Source of the DNA: Deinococcus betulae
GTDB taxonomy: Bacteria > Deinococcota > Deinococci > Deinococcales > Deinococcaceae
DNA: 46,548 nucleotides
Direction of reading: 5' to 3'
Assembly: GCF_020166395.1 (NCBI RefSeq)
Contig: NZ_JAIQXU010000034.1
Location: 1-46,548, forward strand
Shown piece after piece: positions 10,736 through 20,440 of the stretch. Both the position numbers and the translations under genes were made by a program. The stretch's first letter is position 1, and every line of letters starts with the position of its first letter. The notes under the pieces were generated by a model. It worked only from the letters and a program-made list of their open reading frames with translations. It searched no databases and was not told the origin of the DNA.

Positions 10736-10805
10736 GCCCTTTCAGCAGGGCGACTCCCCAGCGCTGCCTGGCCTGCGCCGCGCCCAGGTCTGCCATCCTG
10801 CACCC

Positions 10806-11723
10806 ATGATTCGGGCGCGGCAACTGAGCACTGGACAGCCTCTTGAGTGGGCCGGGCAGACGCAGGACGTGTGGGTGGACGTGCAGGACCTCACCCCCGA
10901 CGACCTGACGGCGCTGCGCGCGGCCTTTGTCATCAACCGCCTGGCCCTAGAAGACGTGCAGGAACACGGGCACTGGAGCCGCGCCGAGGTGTACCCGGAA
11001 CACGCCTTTATCACGGTCCGTTCGTACGCCCGCCCGGCCCAGATGGACGAATTTACCGAACGCCTGAGCATCCTAACTTTCGAGTCGGCGGTGCTGACCC
11101 TGAGCACGGCGGGCACGCGCGCCCTCGGCAGCGTGTGGGCTTTGGTGGGCCGCGAGAGCGTCAACAGCCCCCAGGAAGTGACCTACGAACTGCTGGATCA
11201 CACCGCCGACACCTTTTTCGAGGTGGCCGACGCACTGGAAGACCGCGCCGATACCCTGGAAGAACAGGTGTTTCAGCGCCAGCGGCAGAACCCGGTTGCC
11301 GAGGTCTTTGCCATCAAGCATGTGATTGCCCACGCCCGGCGCCTGGCCACCGAAGCGCGCGAGGCCACCGCGCTGCTGGGCCGCCACAGTACCTGTAGTC
11401 CCGCCGATTTGGTGCGCTACCGCGACGTGCAGGACTCTCTGACGCGCGCCGCCGGGCGACTGGACAGCCTGCGCGACGTACTAAGCAGTCTGCTGGACTT
11501 GCACCTGAGCCTGCAAGGCCAGCGCATGAACGAGGTGATGCGCACCCTGACGGCGGTCAGCGTGGTGTTTTTGCCCCTAACCTTTCTGGCCGGCGTGTGG
11601 GGCATGAACTTTGAATTCATGCCCGAACTGAAAAGCCCCTACGGCTACCTGCTGGCCTGGACCAGTTTTGTGGTGATCGGCGGCGCGCTGGCCCTGTTTT
11701 TCAAACGGCGCGGCTGGTGGTAG
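10806..11723 (+). CDS. corA: CorA-family magnesium/cobalt transporter
   Basis: The 305-aa product has the CorA layout: an N-terminal alpha/beta cytoplasmic domain (~1-140), a long helical stalk (~140-245, with [19 protein letters not shown]) and two C-terminal membrane helices. The first helix ends in the diagnostic selectivity motif GMN ([11 protein letters not shown]) and the second is followed by a basic tail KRRGWW. It forms pentameric Mg2+/Co2+ channels. The ATG at 10806 has CATCCT six nt upstream, suggesting leaderless translation; a much longer in-frame extension would overlap crcB antisense and lacks homology. It is divergent from crcB. The 221 nt after the stop (11724-11944) hold no gene I can support. 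Confidence 0.93.
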   Translation: MIRARQLSTGQPLEWAGQTQDVWVDVQDLTPDDLTALRAAFVINRLALEDVQEHGHWSRAEVYPEHAFITVRSYARPAQMDEFTERLSILTFESAVLTLSTAGTRALGSVWALVGRESVNSPQEVTYELLDHTADTFFEVADALEDRADTLEEQVFQRQRQNPVAEVFAIKHVIAHARRLATEAREATALLGRHSTCSPADLVRYRDVQDSLTRAAGRLDSLRDVLSSLLDLHLSLQGQRMNEVMRTLTAVSVVFLPLTFLAGVWGMNFEFMPELKSPYGYLLAWTSFVVIGGALALFFKRRGWW

Positions 11724-11944
11724 GACAGGCCGAAAGAGAAAATGCCTTCTCCGACGTGAAGGGCTCAGCTCTGTTCCGGTGAATGAATGCCCAGTGCCTT
11801 CCAGTCTTGTTGTACCTCTGAAGTGCTACCTCACGGCACACGGAGGTCAATAGCACAGCACGGCGGGCTTTCACAATCGTCCGTTCTTCTAAGCGGCGCC
11901 CCTCACCTGAACGCGGTTGAGGGCAACAGCACTCACGCTCGCTC

Positions 11945-12820
11945 TCAGGAATCGCTGGACAATTTGCCGCCGGTGACGTGCAGCAGGCTGCCCATGACGA
12001 ACGAGCTGTCGTCGCTGGCCAGAAAGACATAGGCCGGGGCCAGTTCTTCGGGCTGCCCGGGGCGGCCCAGCGCGACCTCGTACCCAAAGCGCTGCACTTC
12101 CTCCAGGGGCATGGTGCCGGGGATGTTGGGGGTCCAGACCGGGCCGGGCAACACGGCGTTCACCCGAATGCCCTTTTTGCCCTTGCCCAGTTGCAGCGCC
12201 AGCGACTTGGTCAGGGCGTGGATGCCGCCTTTGGTGGCGGTGTAGTCCACCAGCAGTTCGTTGCCGACCTCGCCCACAATCGAGCCGGTGTTGATGATGG
12301 CGTCCCCCGCCTTCAGGTGCGGCAGCGCCGCCTGAATCATGAAGATATAGCCGTACAGGTTGGTCTCGGTGGTGCGCCGCAGCTGTTCCTCAGTGAGCGC
12401 CAGAATGTCCGGCTGGGCCATCTGGTACGCCGCGTTGTTCACCAGCACGTTCAGGCCGCCGTAGACCTCTACCGTCTGCGTCACCGCCGCCTGACATTCG
12501 GCTTTGTGGCGCACGTCGGCCCTGACCACCAGGCAGGCGCCGCCCCGGTCCTCCACCAATTGGCGGGTGTCCTGGGCGTCGCCGTCGTTCTCGTTGTACA
12601 CGATGGCCACCCGCGCCCCCTCCAGTGCAAACGCCAGCGCCACCGCCCGCCCAATGCCGCTGTCGCCCCCGGTAATCAGGGCCACCTTCCCCTCCAGTTT
12701 GCCTGCCGGGCGGTAATCCCGCAGGTCAGTCTGGGGCGGGGGCTGCATGTCCGACTGCCGGGCCGGGTAGGGCAGCTTCTGGGCGTCTTTCAGGTCGTCG
12801 GACGTGGGGCGGCGTTTCAT
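11945..12820 (-). CDS. Short-chain dehydrogenase/reductase (YghA/GsiB39-like)
   Basis: The 291-aa NAD(P)-dependent oxidoreductase has a ~45-residue N-terminal extension typical of the stress-linked YghA/YhxC-type SDRs, then the Rossmann motif TGGDSGIG, the NNAA motif (VLVNNAAYQ), the catalytic Ser in NTGSIVG and the Tyr-Lys pair in DYTATKGG, and a C-terminal GQPEELAPAYVFLASDDSSFVMG. The substrate is unknown; relatives use glucose, ribitol or small aldehydes. The ATG at 12820 was chosen because it begins the conserved MKRRPTSDDLKDAQKLP extension, with CACGAT six nt upstream. It sits next to the galactofuranose genes but behind a terminator, so it may be separate. Confidence 0.9.
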   Translation of the reverse strand: MKRRPTSDDLKDAQKLPYPARQSDMQPPPQTDLRDYRPAGKLEGKVALITGGDSGIGRAVALAFALEGARVAIVYNENDGDAQDTRQLVEDRGGACLVVRADVRHKAECQAAVTQTVEVYGGLNVLVNNAAYQMAQPDILALTEEQLRRTTETNLYGYIFMIQAALPHLKAGDAIINTGSIVGEVGNELLVDYTATKGGIHALTKSLALQLGKGKKGIRVNAVLPGPVWTPNIPGTMPLEEVQRFGYEVALGRPGQPEELAPAYVFLASDDSSFVMGSLLHVTGGKLSSDS

Positions 12821-12945
12821 GCGGGCATCGTGACGCGCGGGGCGGGGGCGGGGCTGTTGCCTGGCTGACACAGTAAACGCTCGGTCAAGCCCTGCCCAAG
12901 GGACGACCAGCCGGCCATTCCCGCAGTCGGTGCGGGCTGACTGCC

Positions 12946-12979
12946 AGAAAGCGGCCCGACAGGTTTCCCTGCGGGCCGC
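12946..12979 (-). terminator. Terminator-like hairpin after glf
   Basis: On the minus strand GCGGCCCG-CAGG-GAAA-CCTG-T-CGGGCCGC (12979-12951) forms a 12-bp stem with one bulge and a GAAA tetraloop, followed by TTTCT. It lies 65 nt beyond the glf stop. The U-run is short, so termination may be partial. The remaining sequence between 12821 and 13043 holds no gene I can support. Confidence 0.65.
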
Positions 12980-13043
12980 CCACGTCAACAGCGTTCATGG
13001 TGGGGGCGTCATCAACCCGCCCCACCACCTCTCGCTTTCGTCT

Positions 13044-14184
<1,141 letters not shown>

Positions 14185-14192
<8 letters not shown>

Positions 14193-15351
14193 CGGCGGCC
14201 AGCGGCTCCAGGGCGGGCGCCGCGCGGGTCAGTTCGGCGGCCATGTCCCGCCAGGTGCGGTCCCAGGACAGGCCGGTCAGATAGGTGTCGGCGCGGGCCC
14301 GGCGCTCATGGGCCAGGGCGCTGCCGGCCTCGGCCAGGGCCGCCACGCAGGCGGCCTCAAAGGCGTCTATGCCGTCAGCAATGCGCACCATGTCGCCTTC
14401 GCCGTACGGGCGTACCACATCGCGGATAGAGGTGGACACCACACTCAGGCCGGCGGCCAGGTATTCCGGCGTCTTGGTGGGGCTGATGTACTCGGTGGCC
14501 GCGTTGTGGGCGAAGGGCAGCAGTGCGGCGTCCCAGTGGGCAAAGTAAGCGGGCAGTTGGGCGTAGGGTTTCATACCCAGGTAGTGCAGGTTGGGGGCGC
14601 GCGGCAGCTCGGCGGGGTCAATCTTGACAACTGGCCCCAGCAGCACCAGCTGCCACTCCGGGCGGCGTCGGGCCAGGTCGCCCAGCAGGGCCGTGTCCAA
14701 CCGCTCGTCAATCACGCCGGCAAATCCCAGGCGTGGCCGGGGCAGGTCGCGCTGGTCTTGTGGGTCAGGCTGCGGCCCCCTGGCCTGGGCAAAATGCGCC
14801 GTGTCCACCGACGAGGGAAAGGGATGCACATTAGAGTGCTGGCTGACCTTGGCCTCGTACAGGCGGTGGCCTCCCGTGAACACCACGTCGGCGCGGGCCA
14901 TCAGTTGCCGTTCACGCCCGCGCAGGGCCGGCGGGGCCCCCTTGAAGTTGGCCAGCTCATCCATGCAGTCGTACACGGTCAGACGGGGCGTCAAGCCGAC
15001 CGTTACGGGCCATTCCATCGGGGCATATACCCACAGGTCGTAGTGCAGCAGGTCTTCACTGGCGACTAAGCCTTCCAGCAGGCGAGCAGTCCGGGCCTGG
15101 GACTCGTCTGGCGAGTGACCCGTCTGAATATGCGGCGTGCACACCTGCACGCCCGAGGGGTCCTGGGCAAAGACCCAGTGGTCGGCCCACTCCCCAAAGA
15201 CCGGCTCCTCGATGTAGTACACCGGGCGCGAACGGGCGGCGCGGGTCATCAGGTGCTGTGGCCGCTGGAAGACAAAAGCCCAGCGCAGATGGGCCAGCAC
15301 GAGAAGGGCTGGTTCGGCCGAAACGGAGACAGCAGAAATGAAGCGGGTCAT
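14185..15351 (-). CDS. GT-B fold glycosyltransferase, likely galactofuranose- or hexose-transferring
   Basis: The 388-aa protein resembles GT-B enzymes found beside glf: HLRWAFVFQRPQHLMTRAA near the N-terminus, VYDCMDELANF, the linker region GFAGVIDERLDTALL, and donor-site features in the C-terminal half (NLHYLGMKPYAQLPAYFAHWDAALLPF, then SPTKTPEYLAAGLSVVST). The E in KTPEYLAAG is the usual donor-ribose contact. No membrane segment is seen. The ATG has GAGGAGGT eight nt upstream. The donor could be UDP-Galf from the coupled mutase; that is inference from linkage. It is first in the two-gene operon. Confidence 0.85.
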
Positions 15352-15444
15352 GAGCAGAGACCTCCTCTCAGGCCAAGAAGAACCTGAGGACGCTGAAAGT
15401 GCGGTGAGGGGGAAGGGCGGTCAGCTCAAAAACAACTAAAGGCA

Positions 15445-15501
15445 ACTATAAGTGCGGACGCCTCTTTACACTGTTCAGGACGCCTTGAACAAGACTTGAA
15501 C
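15445..15501 (-). promoter_or_regulatory. Promoter and direct-repeat site of the glycosyltransferase-glf operon
   Basis: On the minus strand a TATAGT -10 box lies at 15450-15445, giving a leader of roughly 87 nt with a good ribosome binding site. There is no good -35. Upstream, two direct copies of CTTGAAC (15484-15490 and 15495-15501 in plus-strand reading) are spaced 11 bp, one helical turn, in the position of an activator site. The 15352-15602 gap is lower in GC than its surroundings and contains no gene. Confidence 0.5.
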
Positions 15502-15602
15502 GTTTCTTGCCCTGACCAAGGTGTGAACCAAAAAGTTCTGGAATGTGTCTTAAGAATGTGGCCTGGCGCAGGAAATGCCACCTGGCCGCAGAACGCTGGT
15601 GG

Positions 15603-17795
15603 TCAGGGCGGCCAGCGGTCCTCGTCCAGCGCTGTCCAGGTGGGTGGGGGCCAGGCCGGGGCATCCAGCAGCGCAGTCTCCAGAGCCAGGCGGGCGACGT
15701 TCAGGCTGGGGAGAGGGGGCAGCCCGCGCAGGTATTGCGCCGTAAGCGCTCCTCTAATTAGCGGCTCTAAATCCTGAAGGGTCTGCTCACAGGCCGCCTC
15801 AACCGCTTCATAGGCCAGGGCCACTGCCGTCAGGGCCGCCGCCTGGTCTGGGCCGTCCAGCAGCCGAGTGGCGTGGCGGGTCAGGTGCCAGGCCCCCTCC
15901 AGCCCAGCAGCAACTCTGACAAAGCGGCGGCCCTGCTGGTCGTCCTGCTGGCGACTGGTGAGCCGCAGCGCCTGCCGCCCGGCCTCGAACAGGCGGTCAG
16001 CCGCGCCCAGCCTGAGCGCCAGCCGGCGCAGCGTCTGGCCGCCCACCGTAGCAGGTGGCCAAGTTCCATCGGGCAATCCCAGGAGGGTGATCTCAGGAGG
16101 CGCAAACCCAGCCAGCTGCGGCCTCCAGAGCGCCAGGGCCCAGCCCCCGCCAGGCCTCTGAACGGGCGCGACCAGATGGTCGACCAGATCAGCCTCCTCA
16201 GGCCAGCCGCGCGGCCACCTGCTAAAGGCCCGGTCGGGGGCCAGCAGCGACTCTTCGGCCTCCTCTGGGAGATACAGCCCAAACAGGTCTCCGGCCCGGA
16301 CGGCCTGCGCCACCTGCTCACGCTGCAGGGGGGTGCCCAGCCTGTTCATCAGGTCCAGGGCGCCCAGGTGAGACTCGTACAGTTGCGCAGCCTCAGAATG
16401 AAGACGGCTTAGCAGCCGCAGCACCGTCAGGGCACCCCGGTCGTCCAGCCCCAGCCCCCCAGCCTGAAGCGGCAGCGGCGCGCGGAGGGCGTGGGTTGCC
16501 CGCAACAGGTGCAAGGCGGCTCCTGTGCGGTCCTCCTCGACTTCGTGGGTACTGCTCTGGGCCGTCTGGGTCAGGTGGTGGCAGAAGGTGGCCAGCGTTA
16601 CCGCCGGGGGAGGGAGCGGCTCGGCCGGGGTCACCGCCTGCACGCGGGCCAGGGCGGCGCCCAGCGCCGGGTCAGCTGCGCGGTGACCCAGGGCGTCGGG
16701 ATAGTCCCACAGCCCGTTGGGGCAGTGGCGGTCATCGTCCCAGCCGGGGTGGTTGACCACCGGGTACAGGCACACCCCCAGCACGGGCACGCCGCGCGCC
16801 CGCGCCGCCAGCGCGCCGCGCGCCACCTGCTCCAGCCAGGGCGCGCGGGCGTCGCCCTCGGCGCCGGTTTCGGCGATTAGCAGCGGCCGGCCGTAACGGT
16901 CATGCACGGCGGCCAGCAGCAGGTCCAGAGGCTGGTAGGCCGGCTGGTCAGGGGTCACGCGCTCACGGGCTTCCGGCTGGGGATGGTGGTGCCACTGGTT
17001 ATAGGGGTAGTAGTTCAGGCCGATGACATCCACGTACTCGGGGCCGCCGCCCAGTTCCGGGTGGACGCGGCCCAGCAGTAGGTCCAGGGCTTCAAACTGG
17101 CCTTCATGCTCGCGCCCGGCGGCCCCGGCCTCGTGGGGGCGGTCGGGGTGGGCATGAACGGCAATCAGCGGCTCGGCATGCAAGAAGCGGACGCCAGGGT
17201 CCACGCGCCGCGCCGCGTCCATGCCCGCAATGGCGGCCCGCACCAACTGCGCCTTCAGGCCGGCGCCCCGGCCCCGTGCAAACGGGTTGAGGTAACCCAC
17301 CTCGCCCCCGCCCCAGGCGAAAAACGAGATTTCGTTGATGGGACACAGCCACAGCTCGCCGTGGGTGCGGGCCCTCAACCAGGCCGCCGCCGCCTGCACA
17401 TAGCGGGCAAACTGCGCCGGAAACTCTGGCGAGAACACGTCCACGAAATCCGGCAAGCCGTAGTGCAGCAGGTCCCAGATCACCGGCACCCCGGCGGAGG
17501 CCGCGCCCACCACCTGCGCCTCGACACTGGAGAAATCGAACTCGCCGGGGCGGCGCTCGATCAGGTGCCAGCGCAGGCCGTCGCGCGCGCCGCCCAGGCC
17601 CCAGGCGGCCAGCCGGGCGTAGTCCTGCGCGGCCCAGCGGTCATGACCCGTGGCGTCAATCACGTCAATGCGCCGCCCTGATGGCCGCCGCTGCGTGGAG
17701 CACTCGAAGCCCCCCAGCCAGAAGGTGGCAAACGGCGAGGGCGCGGCCAGTTCCGGAAGCGGCGGCGGTGCTGGCCGCGCCGTAGGGGCACTCAC
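15603..17795 (-). CDS. Large protein with GH1-like glycosidase domain fused to an unknown C-terminal domain
   Basis: From the GTG at 17795 the product is 730 aa. Residues ~20-390 look like a GH1-type (beta/alpha)8 domain: FWLGGFECS near the start, RDGLRWHLIERRPGEFDFSS, VIWDLLHYGLPD, the acid/base region CPINEISFF, IGLNYYPYNQW and the nucleophile region LLIAETGAEGD. Both catalytic Glu are therefore present. The last ~320 residues are helical and match nothing I know. The related but shorter GH1-like protein at 20441 shares GxECS, DLxHxGxPDxx and PINEI, so the two are paralogues. The start is uncertain: TTG at 17972 is in frame, has GGAGG 12 nt upstream and would add 59 residues including CHDC. 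It is divergent from the dehydrogenase operon. Confidence 0.75.
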   Translation of the reverse strand: MSAPTARPAPPPLPELAAPSPFATFWLGGFECSTQRRPSGRRIDVIDATGHDRWAAQDYARLAAWGLGGARDGLRWHLIERRPGEFDFSSVEAQVVGAASAGVPVIWDLLHYGLPDFVDVFSPEFPAQFARYVQAAAAWLRARTHGELWLCPINEISFFAWGGGEVGYLNPFARGRGAGLKAQLVRAAIAGMDAARRVDPGVRFLHAEPLIAVHAHPDRPHEAGAAGREHEGQFEALDLLLGRVHPELGGGPEYVDVIGLNYYPYNQWHHHPQPEARERVTPDQPAYQPLDLLLAAVHDRYGRPLLIAETGAEGDARAPWLEQVARGALAARARGVPVLGVCLYPVVNHPGWDDDRHCPNGLWDYPDALGHRAADPALGAALARVQAVTPAEPLPPPAVTLATFCHHLTQTAQSSTHEVEEDRTGAALHLLRATHALRAPLPLQAGGLGLDDRGALTVLRLLSRLHSEAAQLYESHLGALDLMNRLGTPLQREQVAQAVRAGDLFGLYLPEEAEESLLAPDRAFSRWPRGWPEEADLVDHLVAPVQRPGGGWALALWRPQLAGFAPPEITLLGLPDGTWPPATVGGQTLRRLALRLGAADRLFEAGRQALRLTSRQQDDQQGRRFVRVAAGLEGAWHLTRHATRLLDGPDQAAALTAVALAYEAVEAACEQTLQDLEPLIRGALTAQYLRGLPPLPSLNVARLALETALLDAPAWPPPTWTALDEDRWPP

Positions 17796-18005
17796 GACTG
17801 GTCCAGAGACAGCCCTGGCAGCCCTCTGCAAGCAGGGAGAAGACAGCACAGAAGCCTGGCCGCGCCGCAGCGGCAGACACAGGGCTGGGAGCGCTGCCAG
17901 TTCACGTCCGCAATCGTGGCATGGCGCGGCGCCCGCCCCGGTGAGGGCCAGCCCAAGGCGGTCTGAAGGCAATTCAGGGGTGAACCTCCATCTGATACAA
18001 ATTGC

Positions 18006-18118
18006 GGTTGACCCTCACGGGTCAACCCGAACAGAGCGAGCAGCAAAGGAAACGGGTTGCGGGAGATGGATGAGGATGCAGTGCTTTCCTGCATCCTCAG
18101 GAACCGGACGCAATCCGT
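18006..18118. repeat. Dispersed intergenic repeat, copy B (SNR-like)
   Basis: It lies in the 440-nt divergent region 17796-18236, which otherwise holds only leader and promoter sequence. A 9-bp hairpin GGTTGACCC-TCAC-GGGTCAACC (18006-18027) is followed by a purine block (GAGCGAGCAGC), GGGTTGCGGG, TGGA, the core hairpin TGAGGATGCAG (18071-18081), loop TGCTTTC, CTGCATCCTCA (18089-18099), and the end motif ACGCAATCCGT (18108-18118). The core stem is 11 bp and perfect. The loop and flanks agree with copies A and C while the stem sequence is different. Confidence 0.72.
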
Positions 18119-18236
18119 ATGCCTCTCTTTAGACCCCCTTGAGGGTTGAGAAACCGTCAGTCTTCGTACCCTCTGGGCGGGGCCGCAGGTTTGACCATAG
18201 CGTCCAGTCCCGCCCGCAGGTGGGCCCAGGAGCCTG

Positions 18237-18785
18237 ATGACCAAGCCGCCTCTTCCTTCTGACCGAGCCGCCGTAAGACAGTTGCTGGTCTCCGGTCATG
18301 TGACGCCGGCCACCCGCGCTGTGCTGGAGCACCGACTCATGCCCCCTGAGCCAGCGGGCCAGGTATTCACCCCCGCCGAGCTGACGCGGCTGCGGGCGGT
18401 GGCGGCCCGGCTGGTGCCCCACGATCCCGCCGAACACGACCTGGTCGGCGCGGTCGAAGGGCGACTGGCGCGTCAGGAAGGGAAGGGCTGGCGGTACGCC
18501 GAGCTGCCGCCTGGTGCCGAGGCTTACCGCGCCCTGCTGGGGAGCCTGGGCCCCGCATTTGAGGAACTCTCAGCTGCGGAGCAAGACGCGGCGCTGTCTG
18601 CGGCCCAGCGCGCGCAGCCCCGCGCCTTCGAGGACCTGCTGGCCGAGCTGGTTGAGGCGTATGCCAGCCATCCCCTGACCCAGTGGCGCTGGGGCGTGGT
18701 GCCCTACGCCGATGTGCCGGGCTGGGCCAGCCCTGGTCTGAATGCCCGCGAAGCCTGGGAACCCCCGCTGCCGGAGCCGGAGTGA
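18237..18785 (+). CDS. Gluconate 2-dehydrogenase subunit 3-like protein
   Basis: The 182-aa protein has the pattern of the small (subunit 3) partner of gluconate/sugar dehydrogenases: FTPAELTRLRAVAARLVPHD, a helical middle (EAYRALLGSLGPAFEELSAAEQ) and the end QWRWGVVPYADVPGWASPG. In characterised systems this subunit accompanies a GMC-type FAD dehydrogenase and a cytochrome c subunit. Here the FAD partner follows, but no cytochrome c is nearby and neither protein has a visible Tat or Sec signal, which suggests a cytosolic or different electron route. AGGAG lies 4 nt before the ATG. It is first gene of the plus-strand operon 18237-22521. Confidence 0.8.
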   Translation: MTKPPLPSDRAAVRQLLVSGHVTPATRAVLEHRLMPPEPAGQVFTPAELTRLRAVAARLVPHDPAEHDLVGAVEGRLARQEGKGWRYAELPPGAEAYRALLGSLGPAFEELSAAEQDAALSAAQRAQPRAFEDLLAELVEAYASHPLTQWRWGVVPYADVPGWASPGLNAREAWEPPLPEPE

Positions 18786-18843
18786 GCGCAAGGTTCCGCA
18801 CTCTGCGCGTCACCGCACACCCACCCAGGCCAGGAAGGCCGCA

Positions 18844-20406
18844 GTGAGCGGGCGCGAGATGGTAGACGCGGTGGTGGTGGGCACCGGAGCGGGCGGCGCG
18901 CCGCTGCTGTCGCGCCTAGCCGGGGCGGGCCTGCGGGTGGTCGCGCTGGAAGCAGGCCGCCGTCACCCCCTGCCCGCCGTGGCCACCGACGAGAAGGCGC
19001 AGGCAGGGCTCTTCTGGACCGATGAGCGGCTCTCGGCGGGCGCCGACCCTCTGGGGTTTGGCAACAACAATTCGGGCTGTGGGGTGGGCGGCTCCACGCT
19101 GCACTACACCGCCTACACCCCCCGCGCCCAGCCGGATGATTTCCGCCTGCGCACCGAGTTTGGCGTGGGTGAAGACTGGCCGCTGAGCTACGCCGATCTG
19201 GCGCCTTACTACGCAGAGGTCGAAGGTTTTCTAGGGGTGTCTGGCCCCACACCCTACCCCTGGGGCCCCGCGCGGGACCAGGGCTATCCCCACCCGCCGC
19301 TCCCCCTGAACAGCGCCGCCCAGCTGATGGCACGCGGCTGCGAGGCTGTCGGCCTGCGGACCTCGCCCGCCGCCAACGCGGCGCTGTCCCGCCCCCAGAC
19401 CCAGGAAGGCTACGGCCTCCGCCCGGCCTGCACCCACCGGGGCTTTTGCCAGGCCGGGTGCTCGGTGGGGGCCAAAGGCAGTATGGACGTGACCTACCTG
19501 CCCCTGGCCGAGGCGCGCGGCGCCCAGATTCGGCCTGAGAGCTTCGTGGTGGACATCACACGTGTGGGGGACCGTGTCACAGGCGTGGAATACCTGCGCG
19601 GCGGCCAGCTGCACTGGCTGGGGGCGCGGCACGTCTTTCTGTGTGCCGGCGGCATCGAGACGCCGCGTCTGCTGCTACAGCACGGCCTGGCCAACAGCAG
19701 CGGGCAGGTGGGGCGCAACTTCATGGCGCATGTGGGGCTGCAACTGTGGGGCGAGTTTGAGGAGGACACCCGCCCACACAAGGGCATTCCCGGCGCCCTA
19801 ATTTCCGAGGACACCCACCGCCCCGCCCGCCTGGACAGCTTTGGCCCCGCCGACTTTGCTGGCGGCTACCTGCTTCAGTCCATCGGCGTGATGCCCGTGA
19901 CCTACGCCTCACAGCTGGCGCGCGCCACGGGCACCTGGGGCCCGGCGCTGCTGGAGCGGCTGCGCGGCTATGGCCACGTGGCCGGCATCAACGTGCTGGG
20001 GGACTGCCTGCCGCACGCCCACAACTTCCTTGACCTCTCGGACGAACTTGACAGGCGGGGTCTGCCCAAGCCCCGGATTCACTTCACCTGGGGCGAGAAC
20101 GAGCGGCGCATGACCGCCCACGCCGAACGGGTGATGCGCGCCGTCTGGGAGGCCGCCGGGGCGCGCAAGGTCTGGAGCTATCCGCGCGGCGCCCACATTA
20201 TCGGCACCGCCAGGATGGGCCTCGACCCCGCCACCAGTGTCGTGGACCCCGATGGCCGCAGCTGGGACCTGGAGGGCCTGCACATTCTGGACAACTCCAT
20301 CTTTCCCAGCGCCCTGAGTGTCAACCCGGCGCTGACCATCATGGCGCTGTCGCTGCGCGCCGCCGACCGCTTTCTGGCCCGCCTGGCCACGGAGGTTCAC
20401 CCATGA
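18844..20406 (+). CDS. GMC-family FAD oxidoreductase (gluconate/sugar dehydrogenase flavoprotein type)
   Basis: This 520-aa flavoprotein probably oxidises a sugar or sugar-acid alcohol group. It has the dinucleotide motif VVVGTGAGGAPLLSRLAGAG, the FAD-binding stretch NNNSGCGVGGSTLHY, a Cys-containing CTHRGFCQAGCSVGAKGS region typical of the gluconate-2-dehydrogenase branch, the second GMC signature GGIETPRLLLQHG, GTARMGLDP, and the C-terminal ILDNSIFPSALSVNPALTIMAL. The GTG at 18844 has AGGAAGG five nt upstream; an ATG at 18859 is possible. No signal peptide is present. It follows the subunit-3-like gene by 58 nt and lies between two GH1-like genes, so its substrate may be released by or fed to those proteins. 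Confidence 0.88.
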   Translation: MSGREMVDAVVVGTGAGGAPLLSRLAGAGLRVVALEAGRRHPLPAVATDEKAQAGLFWTDERLSAGADPLGFGNNNSGCGVGGSTLHYTAYTPRAQPDDFRLRTEFGVGEDWPLSYADLAPYYAEVEGFLGVSGPTPYPWGPARDQGYPHPPLPLNSAAQLMARGCEAVGLRTSPAANAALSRPQTQEGYGLRPACTHRGFCQAGCSVGAKGSMDVTYLPLAEARGAQIRPESFVVDITRVGDRVTGVEYLRGGQLHWLGARHVFLCAGGIETPRLLLQHGLANSSGQVGRNFMAHVGLQLWGEFEEDTRPHKGIPGALISEDTHRPARLDSFGPADFAGGYLLQSIGVMPVTYASQLARATGTWGPALLERLRGYGHVAGINVLGDCLPHAHNFLDLSDELDRRGLPKPRIHFTWGENERRMTAHAERVMRAVWEAAGARKVWSYPRGAHIIGTARMGLDPATSVVDPDGRSWDLEGLHILDNSIFPSALSVNPALTIMALSLRAADRFLARLATEVHP

Positions 20407-20440
20407 CACACCCTTCTCTTGTCGGGAGCGCCCACTAACG

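Noticed and set aside
10571..10805. Fluoride riboswitch upstream of crcB
   Set aside because: The conserved fluoride-aptamer core was not found on the strand upstream of crcB; only an unassigned GC-rich hairpin is present.
17796..17972. N-terminal extension of the large GH1-like protein with a CxxC motif
   Set aside because: The TTG start has its GGAGG 12 nt away and the extra residues do not resemble a GH1 N-terminus; kept only as an alternative start.
20404..20439. 11-codon reading frame between the GMC and GH1-like genes (ATG overlapping the GMC stop)
   Set aside because: It is too short to judge, has no conserved sequence and only shares the ATGA overlap; it could be a translational relay but nothing supports a product.
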